In this document: piece after piece, positions 1 to 8,140 of the stretch | Layout of the letters: each line of letters opens with the position of its first letter | How positions within the stretch are numbered: the first letter of the stretch is position 1 | Source: G965205255 sp965205255 | GTDB taxonomy: Bacteria; Pseudomonadota; Gammaproteobacteria; Pseudomonadales; Endozoicomonadaceae | Length of the DNA: 64,000 nucleotides | NCBI GenBank assembly: GCA_965205255.1 | Contig: OZ242051.1 | Coordinates: 2,356,001 to 2,420,000 of the forward strand | Reading direction: 5' to 3' | The notes under the pieces: model-generated | Database searches by the model: none | Told to the model about the DNA's origin: nothing | The model's input: only the letters and a program-made list of their open reading frames with translations | Made by a program: the position numbers and the translations under genes

Positions 1-1140
1 CTTAATGCCAGAATTCCTCAATGGCAAGCGGCTTGGGAAATGTTTTTGTCAGCCCCGTTTACAGGTACAGGTTTTGGCACTTTTAAGCTACTTTACCCAC
101 CATTAAGGGAAGAATGGGCAAGCGCAGGCAACCTGGTGCATAACGATTATCTGCAACTGTTACATGAAGGAGGCATATTCTTATTTATAGCTTTTATGGG
201 GTGGATGTTGTTTCACCTTTACTTATTGATTCGATTATTCCTTACAAAACCTAACCTGAGTGAATGTTCTTTTAGCAAATATATAGAACTTACCGGCCTA
301 CTAATCATTAATCTGATGCTATTTATGCAGGCCAGCATTAATTTCATTTTTTACATTGACTACCTTAATTTTGTTTCCGGTGTTATTTTTGCCAGAATTA
401 TTTGGATTAGCGTTAAACTCAACTTGCTAAAAAAGCCTGTCATAAAACCTGTAAGACCAATAGTCCGTGGTTTCTTGACCTTGTTCGTTGTGTTTCTGTG
501 GGTAAAATTAGCGCTATCGGTTTTACCTCATATCATCTTTCATGAAAAAATCCTTCCAATTACTCTTTCAGAAAAGCAAAGGTCATCTCTGGCTAACACT
601 ATATTGAGTATTGATCCGGCCAACGCTCCCGCTTCTGAGGTATTAGTGCAAAATATCTACCGCGCCCTTCCGGTAGTTGCAGAAGAAAAAAGACAAAAGA
701 TATTTGAAACCGTTTGGGCACAAGCATTAATTATGCACGAACGTACACCAGTAGAATCCCGCTACCTTTACTGGCTTGGTATTTTAAGCAAAATGGCTGT
801 CGACCTTAAGCTCACATTACCCTTTGCTGCAAAGCCTTCAAACGATTACCATCAAAAGGCCATCGAATTAAATCCTGGATATTTTCCCTCACTCATTGAG
901 TTAGCTAAAACCATTAATAAAAACCAGGGACCAATCGCTGCACTAACATATTTAACAGCAGTTTTTGATCGCTGGCACTCAGTGGCCCCAGTATCAGATA
1001 CGCTCGCTTTGTTAAAAATAATGTGGCAACTGGCCAAACAAGCAGAGCTTCCTGAAGCTAACTTTTTTTACGAAATTTATCAAAATTTACTTAAGTGGAA
1101 TGACGAGTCAACAACATTGAGATCAAGGTATAAAGGGTAA
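1..1140 (+). CDS. O-antigen ligase / Wzy-like membrane protein, C-terminal part
   Basis: The reading frame is open from base 1, so this is the 3' part of a gene that starts outside the window. The visible part opens with a segment (FTGTGFGTF, then HNDYLQ about 30 residues on) that matches the periplasmic Wzy_C/O-antigen ligase signature, where the His-Asn-Asp stretch is conserved. Three or four hydrophobic helices follow (residues ~45-170 of the visible protein). A ~190-residue C-terminal region, probably periplasmic and of mixed helical character, comes last and recalls the TPR-like tails of PglL/Wzy-type glycan ligases. Proteins of this family join or polymerise glycan on an undecaprenyl carrier at the inner membrane. 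The substrate (LPS, capsule or protein) cannot be told from this fragment. It ends at a hairpin shared with the convergent rplI operon. Confidence 0.7.
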   Translation, partial: LNARIPQWQAAWEMFLSAPFTGTGFGTFKLLYPPLREEWASAGNLVHNDYLQLLHEGGIFLFIAFMGWMLFHLYLLIRLFLTKPNLSECSFSKYIELTGLLIINLMLFMQASINFIFYIDYLNFVSGVIFARIIWISVKLNLLKKPVIKPVRPIVRGFLTLFVVFLWVKLALSVLPHIIFHEKILPITLSEKQRSSLANTILSIDPANAPASEVLVQNIYRALPVVAEEKRQKIFETVWAQALIMHERTPVESRYLYWLGILSKMAVDLKLTLPFAAKPSNDYHQKAIELNPGYFPSLIELAKTINKNQGPIAALTYLTAVFDRWHSVAPVSDTLALLKIMWQLAKQAELPEANFFYEIYQNLLKWNDESTTLRSRYKG

Positions 1141-1180
1141 AAAATCACTCCTGAAACAGACGGTAAATTGCCCAAAAAAA

Positions 1181-1214
1181 GCCCGAAGCTTTCAAATAAA
1201 CTTCGGGCTTTTTT
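1181..1214. terminator. Shared convergent rho-independent terminator
   Basis: GCCCGAAG and CTTCGGGC form an 8-bp stem around a short loop, followed by a T run on the plus strand; the A run before the hairpin gives a U run on the minus strand too. It lies between the ends of the Wzy-like gene and rplI, so it can stop both. Confidence 0.8.
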
Positions 1215-1240
1215 ATAGCAAAGACTGTTGTTCTGGCTGA

Positions 1241-1687
1241 CTATTCAGCTTCAACAAATACTTTGATAGTTGTTTTTACTTCTGGGTGAAGTTGTACATG
1301 AATATCGTACTCGCCAACATTCCGGATAGGACCGTCTGGCATACGAATTTCACTTTTGGCAACTTCAACACCTGTTGAAATAATAGACTCTGACAAATCA
1401 CGAACACCAATAGAACCAAAAAGTTTGCCTTCTTCTCCAGCTTTTGCTGTGAGTGTCAGTTCGATTTCTGATAATGCCCTTGCACGGACTTGTGCCTTTG
1501 TCAGTTTATCTGTTGCATGTTTTTCAAGCTCTGCACGACGGGCTTCAAAATTTGCAAGATTTTCTTTAGTTGCAGGAACGGCTTTACTGAAAGGCAATAA
1601 AAAATTACGTGCGTAACCTGCCTTTACATTAACCAAGTCTCCTAGTGTGCCTAAGCCTGCAATTTTCTCAAGAAGAATTACTTCCAT
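1241..1687 (-). CDS. rplI: 50S ribosomal protein bL9
   Basis: The 148-residue protein is full length for bL9. It starts [17 protein letters not shown] and carries the N-domain signature [14 protein letters not shown], which binds 23S rRNA at the base of the L1 stalk; a long connecting helix (~residues 40-75) and the C-terminal domain follow. It is the last gene of rpsF-rpsR-DUF2232-rplI, all on the minus strand. In many gammaproteobacteria dnaB follows rplI; here the operon instead runs into a terminator and a convergent surface-polysaccharide gene, so the neighbourhood is rearranged. The gap to the upstream membrane-protein gene is about 45 bp. Confidence 0.97.
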   Translation of the reverse strand: MEVILLEKIAGLGTLGDLVNVKAGYARNFLLPFSKAVPATKENLANFEARRAELEKHATDKLTKAQVRARALSEIELTLTAKAGEEGKLFGSIGVRDLSESIISTGVEVAKSEIRMPDGPIRNVGEYDIHVQLHPEVKTTIKVFVEAE

Positions 1688-1732
1688 CTCAACTTACCTC
1701 TTTATCTTTGCTATGACTCAATAGATTTCGGG

Positions 1733-2626
1733 TTACTTTATTTTAGATCCGTTTAGTTTGTTAGCGAGCTTGCCACGAAAATCCATGACACTGTCACAGC
1801 ATGCTAAAACAAGAACCAAAGGGTAAACAATAACTAACAATAAGTATGTAGCCACTACAATAAATATGCTGTTTGTGCTTTTTTTGATTGAAGCCACACC
1901 ATGACCGAGTGCAATCCCTGTGAATAATAAAGGAATCGCAAATCCGGGCTGCATAATGTTTAAAAACTCCATGTTGGATGTCGTACTTAACAGCCATAAA
2001 AGCAGGAGTGAAACAGATAATAACACTGGCATTCTCAGTGAAATTATTTCTGTTTTAAAGCCACCTGGATTATACAGTTTTGCCTGCCAGTTGCGTGCCA
2101 TTGCCAAACTAATCACCATAGTTACCAAAGCACCAAAAACATAAGTTTTCATGATGCTTAAAATCAGCAACGACTTTATTTCCTCATTACTCATACTGGT
2201 ATTGGACGCAATAAAACGGTGATACACCTCAGGATTGTTCTCCTTCATAGTGGTTATCAGCAGCTTTATTTCAGGTGACATATACATAACGACCAACCAA
2301 GTGATGAATGCGCTGAACGGAATCAGTAGCATAAGGGTGGGTATCCACGAACTGGTTTCTCTCAGGCAATTTGCCATGATAATTGTGCCAATAAGACTTA
2401 GCAAAGCCATTGCATAACCATGAACAGCCAACAAAACAGCAACAATACCCGCACTTAAAATAACAGGTATCGAATTTTTTAACCCTTTTCTAAGGACTAC
2501 AGTCGCCACGAGAGCAGATCCTACCCAAAAAAGCATAGGAATGGCAAAAGCAATAATAGTAACAATCATTGCTCGGTACCTGCTATGCAGGATGAACTCG
2601 ACCAATTCCTTCATTTGTTTACCCAA
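1733..2626 (-). CDS. DUF2232/YybS-like integral membrane protein
   Basis: A 297-residue, very hydrophobic protein with about eight predicted membrane helices and a short basic C-terminus. A gene for a membrane protein of this sort sits between rpsR and rplI in Pseudomonas and relatives, where it is annotated DUF2232/YybS-like; position and length agree. Its function is not established. The start ATG at 2626 lies about 25 bp after the rpsR stop, consistent with cotranscription. Identification rests on location and hydrophobic pattern rather than on a motif I can name, so the family name is moderately sure and the function unknown. Confidence 0.75.
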   Translation of the reverse strand: MGKQMKELVEFILHSRYRAMIVTIIAFAIPMLFWVGSALVATVVLRKGLKNSIPVILSAGIVAVLLAVHGYAMALLSLIGTIIMANCLRETSSWIPTLMLLIPFSAFITWLVVMYMSPEIKLLITTMKENNPEVYHRFIASNTSMSNEEIKSLLILSIMKTYVFGALVTMVISLAMARNWQAKLYNPGGFKTEIISLRMPVLLSVSLLLLWLLSTTSNMEFLNIMQPGFAIPLLFTGIALGHGVASIKKSTNSIFIVVATYLLLVIVYPLVLVLACCDSVMDFRGKLANKLNGSKIK

Positions 2627-2649
2627 AACGCCTCTTCTCTTTGTAGTGA

Positions 2650-2874
2650 TCAGTGACGATCACAGTAAGGCAGAAGTGCCAGATAGCGTGCACGCTTGAT
2701 AGCGGTTGCCAGCTGACGTTGATAGCGGGATTTTGTACCAGTGATACGACTGGGTACAATTTTGCCTGTTTCAGTGATATAAGCTTTTAGTGTTGGAAGA
2801 TCTTTGTAATCGATTTCCTGAGTGCCTTCAGCTGTAAACCGGCAGAATTTACGACGACGAAAAAAACGTGCCAT
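2650..2874 (-). CDS. rpsR: 30S ribosomal protein bS18
   Basis: A 74-residue protein starting [17 protein letters not shown] and containing the family motif [19 protein letters not shown] followed by [13 protein letters not shown], all hallmark bS18 sequence. bS18 pairs with bS6 on the platform of the small subunit next to 16S helices 22-23. The gene follows rpsF by 36 bp, the normal arrangement that lets the bS6:bS18 complex feed back on its own mRNA. Length and sequence are ordinary. Confidence 0.98.
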   Translation of the reverse strand: MARFFRRRKFCRFTAEGTQEIDYKDLPTLKAYITETGKIVPSRITGTKSRYQRQLATAIKRARYLALLPYCDRH

Positions 2875-2910
2875 GATAATCTCTCCTAATCAATAAATCT
2901 GATGAGTAAC

Positions 2911-3444
2911 TTATTCTTCAGTTGCATCAGTTACGTTTTTTTCAACATCAGCAATAGGTTCTGCGACTTTTTCAGAGCCTTCATCTTTATTTTCGCTTGC
3001 TTCTGTTTCTGTTTCGGCTTCTACTTCGGTTTCTGCGTCGGCTTCTGCGTCGGCTTCTACTTTGGCTTCTACTTCGGTTTCTGCTTCGGTTTCTGCACGG
3101 GGTGCGCTACGCTCACGACGATCATCATCCTGCTGCATCATGGCAGAAGATTCTGAAATAGCTTTGTCACGGCCAATAACCATGTCACGAATCACCGCAT
3201 CGTTAAAACGAAAACTATTTTTAAGTTCATCAAGCACATCTTCGTTACATTCAATATTTAACAGAACATAGTGTGCTTTGTGAATTTTCTGAATAGGATA
3301 AGCCAGTTGGCGACGTCCCCAGTCTTCAAGACGATGTAATCTACCCTTGCCGTCAGCAATGAGCTTCTTATAACGCTCGACCATTGCCGGGACTTGTTCA
3401 CTTTGGTCTGGATGTACCAGAAATACAACTTCGTAATGACGCAT
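2911..3444 (-). CDS. rpsF: 30S ribosomal protein bS6 with long acidic C-terminal tail
   Basis: Residues 1-~100 are a normal bS6 fold ([19 protein letters not shown] at the start, the motif [16 protein letters not shown] at about 40-55, and HYVLLNIEC). From about residue 118 the protein becomes a low-complexity tail of Glu, Ala, Thr, Val and Asp dipeptide-like repeats, reaching 177 residues against the usual 95-140. E. coli bS6 also has an acidic end that RimK extends with glutamate, but this genome-encoded tail is far longer. It heads the operon and has a good promoter about 170 bp upstream. The underlying DNA (around 2985-3100) is a run of near-identical GAAGC/GAAAC-type hexamers, so the tail length may change by replication slippage. 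Confidence 0.95.
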   Translation of the reverse strand: MRHYEVVFLVHPDQSEQVPAMVERYKKLIADGKGRLHRLEDWGRRQLAYPIQKIHKAHYVLLNIECNEDVLDELKNSFRFNDAVIRDMVIGRDKAISESSAMMQQDDDRRERSAPRAETEAETEVEAKVEADAEADAETEVEAETETEASENKDEGSEKVAEPIADVEKNVTDATEE

Positions 3445-3613
3445 AAATGCTCCCTACGGATTAAATAACCTTCTGGTTATGCTATTACCAGTAAGGTAAG
3501 GAGTTAAATAACCACAGTAACCGATTGATAAAAAAGCAGTTATTGATTATTTCCTGTCGCTCTGAGTTTCTTTGGAGCTATCAAAAAACAACCAAAGATT
3601 CATGCGACCCTGC

Positions 3614-3642
3614 ATTTTACATAAGTAAAGAGAAGTTAGCAA
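3614..3642 (-). promoter_or_regulatory. Likely sigma70 promoter of the rpsF operon
   Basis: Read on the minus strand: TTGCTA (-35, 3637-3642), a 17-bp spacer, then TAAAAT (-10, 3614-3619). This leaves a leader of about 165 nt before the rpsF ATG, long enough for the bS6:bS18 autoregulatory structure; a TAACC-AGAA-GGTTA hairpin lies close to the start. Confidence 0.5.
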
Positions 3643-4568
3643 CAAACGTTCCCGTTTTGTAAAGGTTTATACCATATGAGGCTCAGGCAATCTCCTGCTT
3701 GAATTATTCAATATGCTTCCATTGGGGTTTTCATGACGTAGATGTAAAACCAAGTTTTTTTTGTTTATTCTCCCTAACGTTATTTATCTGCTTGGGGCGT
3801 TTTGAAGATGGCAATTAGCCCAAACTCAGTTCATTCAGGCTTTACTTATCGCGATAATAAGTCATACGGGAAAAGCCAACAAACCAAGAAATACGGTCTT
3901 CATGGATTTCAGCTTTATTTAGTGCTTTCTACTGATCCGCACGAGACTAATATTTTTATTTAAGTGTTTTTTTATGGTTTTTTTTACGTGCGTAGCCATA
4001 TAGTTCATAAATTCTTTTATTTAATCCTTTGACCTGCAAAAGAGTTTAGACCCACGTTCAAGGATTTCTTCAGAGCAAAAGCACCAGAGATGAAAGAAGT
4101 TATCAATTGGAGGATTATTAACAATTTTTAGGGAATCAAAAAAACCAGCGTCTTGAAGTTAAATAAGTATACAGTTTGATTTTTTAACTTGCGTGATCTT
4201 TAATCACTAAAAGTTCATCTAAATATCATCTCGACTTGGCATCTGCATTACTCATTATTGCGCATGTTTTGTTTTAATCTACGGATATCAGAGCCGATAA
4301 AATTCAAGGAAACTTCTCTGGAGACACCATTTTAAACTACCGTTTTTAACCTTCTATACCTTATCCCACGGTGCACTTTGTAACCGGAAGGATTACAGCA
4401 GACTAAAGAATCTTTTAATCTTTCACCTAGTGTTTTCAGTGTTTTGGTATTATTTGAAATTTTTACAGAACGGAGAATGTTCGTACAACCGTGATTGATC
4501 AAAAAGCGGTCGTAGTGTTGCCTAAACAAAACATTTAATGAATTTCCTTCTTTAATCTGTCTGGAGCT
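3643..4568. other. AT-rich intergenic region
   Basis: No convincing gene is seen between the rpsF promoter and the outer-membrane protein gene. The short open frames here lack ribosome-binding sites and family motifs. A stretch at about 4125-4172 resembles one at about 39953-39997 (both read roughly ACAATTTTTAGGG, then ATCAAAAAA, then GTCTT-AAGTTAAA), suggesting a dispersed repeat or an old mobile-element end. Confidence 0.4.
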
Positions 4569-5336
4569 GTGCATATGCTAAAGCAGAAAATATTTAAACC
4601 TCTATCATTCTCTGTCACAGTTTATATTATCCTGTTCGGTTCTAATAATGTCGCCTGTGCCAATGAATCATCATTTGGCACTAATGGTGGCCATTATTAT
4701 ATAGAGGGCGGTGTAAATTATTATAGAAATGCATCAGCAGGCAAACTAAGTCACTCTCCAAACAGGCTGGTTCCTTCTGCACCTACAATCCTGATCAGTT
4801 ATGACAACCATACGTCGGATACAAAAAGACCAGGTTTCTATATTGGCGGTGGCTACAGCTGGAAACCGTCTTATCTCCATTCATGGCGCATTGGTGCAAG
4901 GTTTAGTCGTTTCACTCTGGCAGAAAAGGGTCTTTATGTGGTGGGATCCCCAAATCTTTATCGTTATGACATAAATACCTTGCTTGCCAATGTCATCCTG
5001 CGTTTCAGCTTACACTATTCTGCGCATCACGTATTGTATCTTGAAGGTAACACAGGGCTGGCTCATCTAGCCAGTCATGACTTTGGCTTTCTTCAAAAAC
5101 ATCTCACTATGTCACGCAAGAAAAAATCAATAAATAATTTTGATTATGGATTGACATTCGGGTGGGGCTATTTAATTAATCAGCATCTGGGAATAGATCT
5201 TTCGATAGGGTATCAAGATCTTGGGAGCTCATCTTTGGGTGTGGAAGTTGTCCAAAGAGGTGCGAGGAGCAAAGGCAATCTTAAACAACGACTTTACGGT
5301 GTTATGGCTAAGGCAGGCCTGAGTTATCAATTTTAA
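4569..5336 (+). CDS. Outer-membrane beta-barrel protein
   Basis: A 255-residue protein with an N-terminal signal peptide (basic KQK, a hydrophobic stretch, probable cleavage after NVACA). The mature part alternates aromatic/hydrophobic and polar residues with glycine-rich turns (GGHYYIEGGVNYY, GFYIGGGYSW, YGLTFGWGYLI) and ends in a strand closing on Phe (AKAGLSYQF), the usual recognition end for the BAM machinery. This fits an 8-10-stranded barrel of the OmpW/OmpA-like surface protein type; no specific family motif is recognised. A second ATG at 4575 (MLKQKIF) is an equally possible start. It is followed after 26 bp by the Asp-box propeller gene, suggesting an operon and a shared envelope role. 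Confidence 0.7.
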   Translation: MHMLKQKIFKPLSFSVTVYIILFGSNNVACANESSFGTNGGHYYIEGGVNYYRNASAGKLSHSPNRLVPSAPTILISYDNHTSDTKRPGFYIGGGYSWKPSYLHSWRIGARFSRFTLAEKGLYVVGSPNLYRYDINTLLANVILRFSLHYSAHHVLYLEGNTGLAHLASHDFGFLQKHLTMSRKKKSINNFDYGLTFGWGYLINQHLGIDLSIGYQDLGSSSLGVEVVQRGARSKGNLKQRLYGVMAKAGLSYQF

Positions 5337-5362
5337 GATATAAAGTTTGGGAGTAACAGACG

Positions 5363-7759
5363 ATGAAGCTGAGATTTCTTGTAACAGGTCTTTTACTATT
5401 AACTTATGCTGCAAGCGCTCTGGCGGCTAATTTCAGTATCATACCTATACCATCAGATTATATTGCATTTGATGGTTCGCCGATGTATATGCGATATAAA
5501 TTCAGGATTGAAAACGATGCACCATTTCCGTTATATCTGCATGATTTTCATACATCAGGTGATTTCATGGGAAGTATTCGTTTCAATAAATCCAAATCAA
5601 CCTGTACTTTTTATGCCCGTCAAATACCAAAACCCATTTCGCCAAAAAGCTCATGTCTTTTGGTATTTGATTATTCTGGAATCGCTCCACATTTGTTACC
5701 AGACACCGCTGAAAAAATTCTTAAAAACAGTTTAGTGGTGACAGATCAGCTGGGAATGACAATCAATTATGTAGGTAATGAATTTAAAGTCAGGGTCATG
5801 AAAAAGACCGGTAAACTAGCCTCTCTGCCCATTAAATGGACTCAGAGTTATCGGGGGATTTCTAACTTTAGCTTTCCCTTTCTGAAAAATATTAATGGCA
5901 TCCTCTTTGCAGAACCATTAAATGATTCAGCCTCTATATACAGAGGACTTTATCGCAGTACGGATAAAGGAAAAACCTGGACACCAGTCACAGGATTTTT
6001 GGACAATACATCAGTGTTATCCATGGAAAATATCAATGATCACATTTTTTTTGCAGGAACTAATCAACATGGAGTTTACAAAAGTACTGACAAAGGAAAG
6101 AGCTGGAAAAGGGTATTCAAATCTGATACAGGTGTGCTCTCCATGTTGCATGTCAATGATACCCTTTTTGCAGGATTTGCCGACAATGGACTTTTAAAAA
6201 GTCATAATGAGGGAAATACTTGGGAAATGGCTTCTGGGGGTATACCAAAAAAATCAACGGTGTACAGCCTGATAAATGCCGATGGTACCCTCTTTGCAGG
6301 CATGAGTAAAACTATCGCCAATAAATCAGTTATTTTTCGCAGTAAAGATTTAGGAAAAAAATGGGAGCCGTTAACTAATTTTACGTCTTCCAATCCTGTG
6401 AAAACACTACTATATGCCAATAAAGTCCTTCTTGCCAACACTTATTTGGAGGGTGTTTGGTACAGTACAGATAAAGGAGATAATTGGAAGAGAGGAAGTA
6501 AGAAAGGGGGGGTTCCAGGCTTGTTTCCTGCAGGGAAACAAATTACCTCATTTTCAAATGCCAACGATACCTTTTTTATGGGAGTTGCAAAAGATGTATT
6601 GTATAAAAGTGAAAATAAAGGGGTGAGCTGGGAGGAAGTGAAAGGGGGTGGCTATCCGTCTGGTATAGACACTCTGTCTTTGGCAAAAGCTCGTAAGGAC
6701 AATAGTAATCTCGATTCCATTTTTGCAGGAACGAGAAACAGAGGGGTTTATGAAAGTACTGATAAAGGCACTAACTGGACCCAATTACAAATTACCAACA
6801 GTTCTACTGCATTAGTAACAAAACTGATAAAGTACCACAATCAAAAAGATAATAAAGATATTCTTTTTGCAGGATTGGCCGGCAATGGGCTTTACAAGAG
6901 TGAGAATGAAGGAACAAGCTGGAAGAAAGTGGCAGATACCTTTCCGGCCAATGCATCAGTGACTTCCCTGCTAGATGCCAACGGCACCCTTTATGTGGGA
7001 GGAGTGAAAGGAGAAAAAAAGGAAGGCATAGGGCTTTATATCAGTAAAGATAACGGAGGTTCTTGGAGTAATTTAAGGTACTTGCATAGTGTAAAAGCTA
7101 CCTCCTTGTTATATGTCAAAGATAAAGCCAATGCCAAGGACAAGGACAAGGACAAGGACAAGGGATTTATTTTAGTCGGTACTGCTGATGGTCTTCATAG
7201 CAGTAATGAAACACAAGACTCATGGAATATAGTATTTGATGTTTTCGGCAGGTCAGTGCTCTCTATGGTGAATGTCAATGGCACCGTTTTTGTTAGCACT
7301 GAGAACCTTAAGTTTCCTAATGATAATCGTTTTCAAAGAGGTAAAATAAAGGTAAAGGGAAAGGGAAAGGACCAGACAAAGGAATGGAAATGGGATGACG
7401 TAAAAGGTGGTGGCTACCCAACTAATGCAAAGGTAACTTCTCTGCTGTATACCCATGGTATCATTTTTGTAGGAACCGCCGAAAAAGGGCTTTATCGAAG
7501 CACGGATAAAGGGAAAACTTGGGCGCCTGTGAGTGGTTTTTCTGGTAAAAAAGTGGAATCCCTAGTGGATGCGGGTGGTGGCTTGATGTTTGCGGGAGGT
7601 TCTGATGAGGGGCTTTATTTCAGCATGGACCAAGGAAATAACTGGGAGGAATTTTCTATACTTTCTGCATTCAACACTGGAATAACTTGTTTGACGACTA
7701 TAAATGGATGGATCCTAGCGGGAACTTATTCTGGATTATTCAAGGAGAAAAGTAAATAA
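5363..7759 (+). CDS. Secreted Asp-box (BNR) repeat beta-propeller protein
   Basis: A 798-residue protein with a clear signal peptide (MKLRFLVTGLLLLTYAASALA). Residues ~25-150 look like an immunoglobulin-like sandwich with two Cys that may pair (SKSTCTF, PKSSCLL). From ~165 to the end there are about 13 repeats of the form GLYRSTDKGKTWTPV, each bearing an Asp-box S-x-D-x-G-x-x-W, as in sialidases, sortilin/Vps10 and plant HCF136-like propellers. No sialidase arginine triad or FRIP motif is seen, so it is more likely a binding propeller than an enzyme. Two lysine-rich low-complexity inserts (KDKDKDKDKG near 590 and KVKGKGKGK near 660) are encoded by GACAAG-type and AAGGGA-type hexamer runs. It follows the barrel gene by 26 bp. 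Confidence 0.8.
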   Translation: MKLRFLVTGLLLLTYAASALAANFSIIPIPSDYIAFDGSPMYMRYKFRIENDAPFPLYLHDFHTSGDFMGSIRFNKSKSTCTFYARQIPKPISPKSSCLLVFDYSGIAPHLLPDTAEKILKNSLVVTDQLGMTINYVGNEFKVRVMKKTGKLASLPIKWTQSYRGISNFSFPFLKNINGILFAEPLNDSASIYRGLYRSTDKGKTWTPVTGFLDNTSVLSMENINDHIFFAGTNQHGVYKSTDKGKSWKRVFKSDTGVLSMLHVNDTLFAGFADNGLLKSHNEGNTWEMASGGIPKKSTVYSLINADGTLFAGMSKTIANKSVIFRSKDLGKKWEPLTNFTSSNPVKTLLYANKVLLANTYLEGVWYSTDKGDNWKRGSKKGGVPGLFPAGKQITSFSNANDTFFMGVAKDVLYKSENKGVSWEEVKGGGYPSGIDTLSLAKARKDNSNLDSIFAGTRNRGVYESTDKGTNWTQLQITNSSTALVTKLIKYHNQKDNKDILFAGLAGNGLYKSENEGTSWKKVADTFPANASVTSLLDANGTLYVGGVKGEKKEGIGLYISKDNGGSWSNLRYLHSVKATSLLYVKDKANAKDKDKDKDKGFILVGTADGLHSSNETQDSWNIVFDVFGRSVLSMVNVNGTVFVSTENLKFPNDNRFQRGKIKVKGKGKDQTKEWKWDDVKGGGYPTNAKVTSLLYTHGIIFVGTAEKGLYRSTDKGKTWAPVSGFSGKKVESLVDAGGGLMFAGGSDEGLYFSMDQGNNWEEFSILSAFNTGITCLTTINGWILAGTYSGLFKEKSK

Positions 7760-7840
7760 TATGCTTGCCTGACCTGTAATGGTGTTCAGGATTTTTACAG
7801 CTGTGCTTTGGTATTATTGTACGCAGGTTAATAAGAAAAT

Positions 7841-7880
7841 GCCTAAAACTTTCGCAACGTCGAGGTTTCAGGCTTTTTTT
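7841..7880 (+). terminator. Rho-independent terminator after the propeller gene
   Basis: GCCTAAAAC and GTTTCAGGC form an imperfect stem with a ~15-nt loop, followed by seven Ts. Confidence 0.65.
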
Positions 7881-7921
7881 ATTGGTTTATAATGTCATGG
7901 AACTGTATTTTCTCCTTCATA

Positions 7922-7984
7922 GCCCTGCAATCTCGAAGTTGGGCCCTGCAGTTTCGAAGTTGGGCTCGGCTATTTCGAAGTTGG
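7922..7984. repeat. Three tandem 21-bp repeats with a TTCGAA core
   Basis: Three head-to-tail units of exactly 21 bp (7922-7942, 7943-7963, 7964-7984). The first two have the form GCCCTGCA-rTyTCGAAGTTGG and differ at two positions; the third diverges in its first half. Each contains TCGAAGTTGG. A 21-bp period is two DNA turns, so the units face the same way on the helix. They lie about 155 bp upstream of the antiporter start. Confidence 0.75.
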
Positions 7985-8140
7985 ATAGAATGCACTTTGC
8001 GACAATCCCTTAAATTTGAGTATATTTTCTGATGCAGTGAGGTAGTTTAGTATAGTGAATTCATTAATATGTTTGCTAGACACTAAGTATCAGAGGGTTT
8101 GCATGATTATCTGTGCAAGACTGACCTGAGGAGAGATATA

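Noticed and set aside
4332..4574. 80-codon open frame on the minus strand before the outer-membrane gene
   Set aside because: No ribosome site, no motif and composition of random AT-rich sequence; it overlaps the promoter region of the barrel gene.
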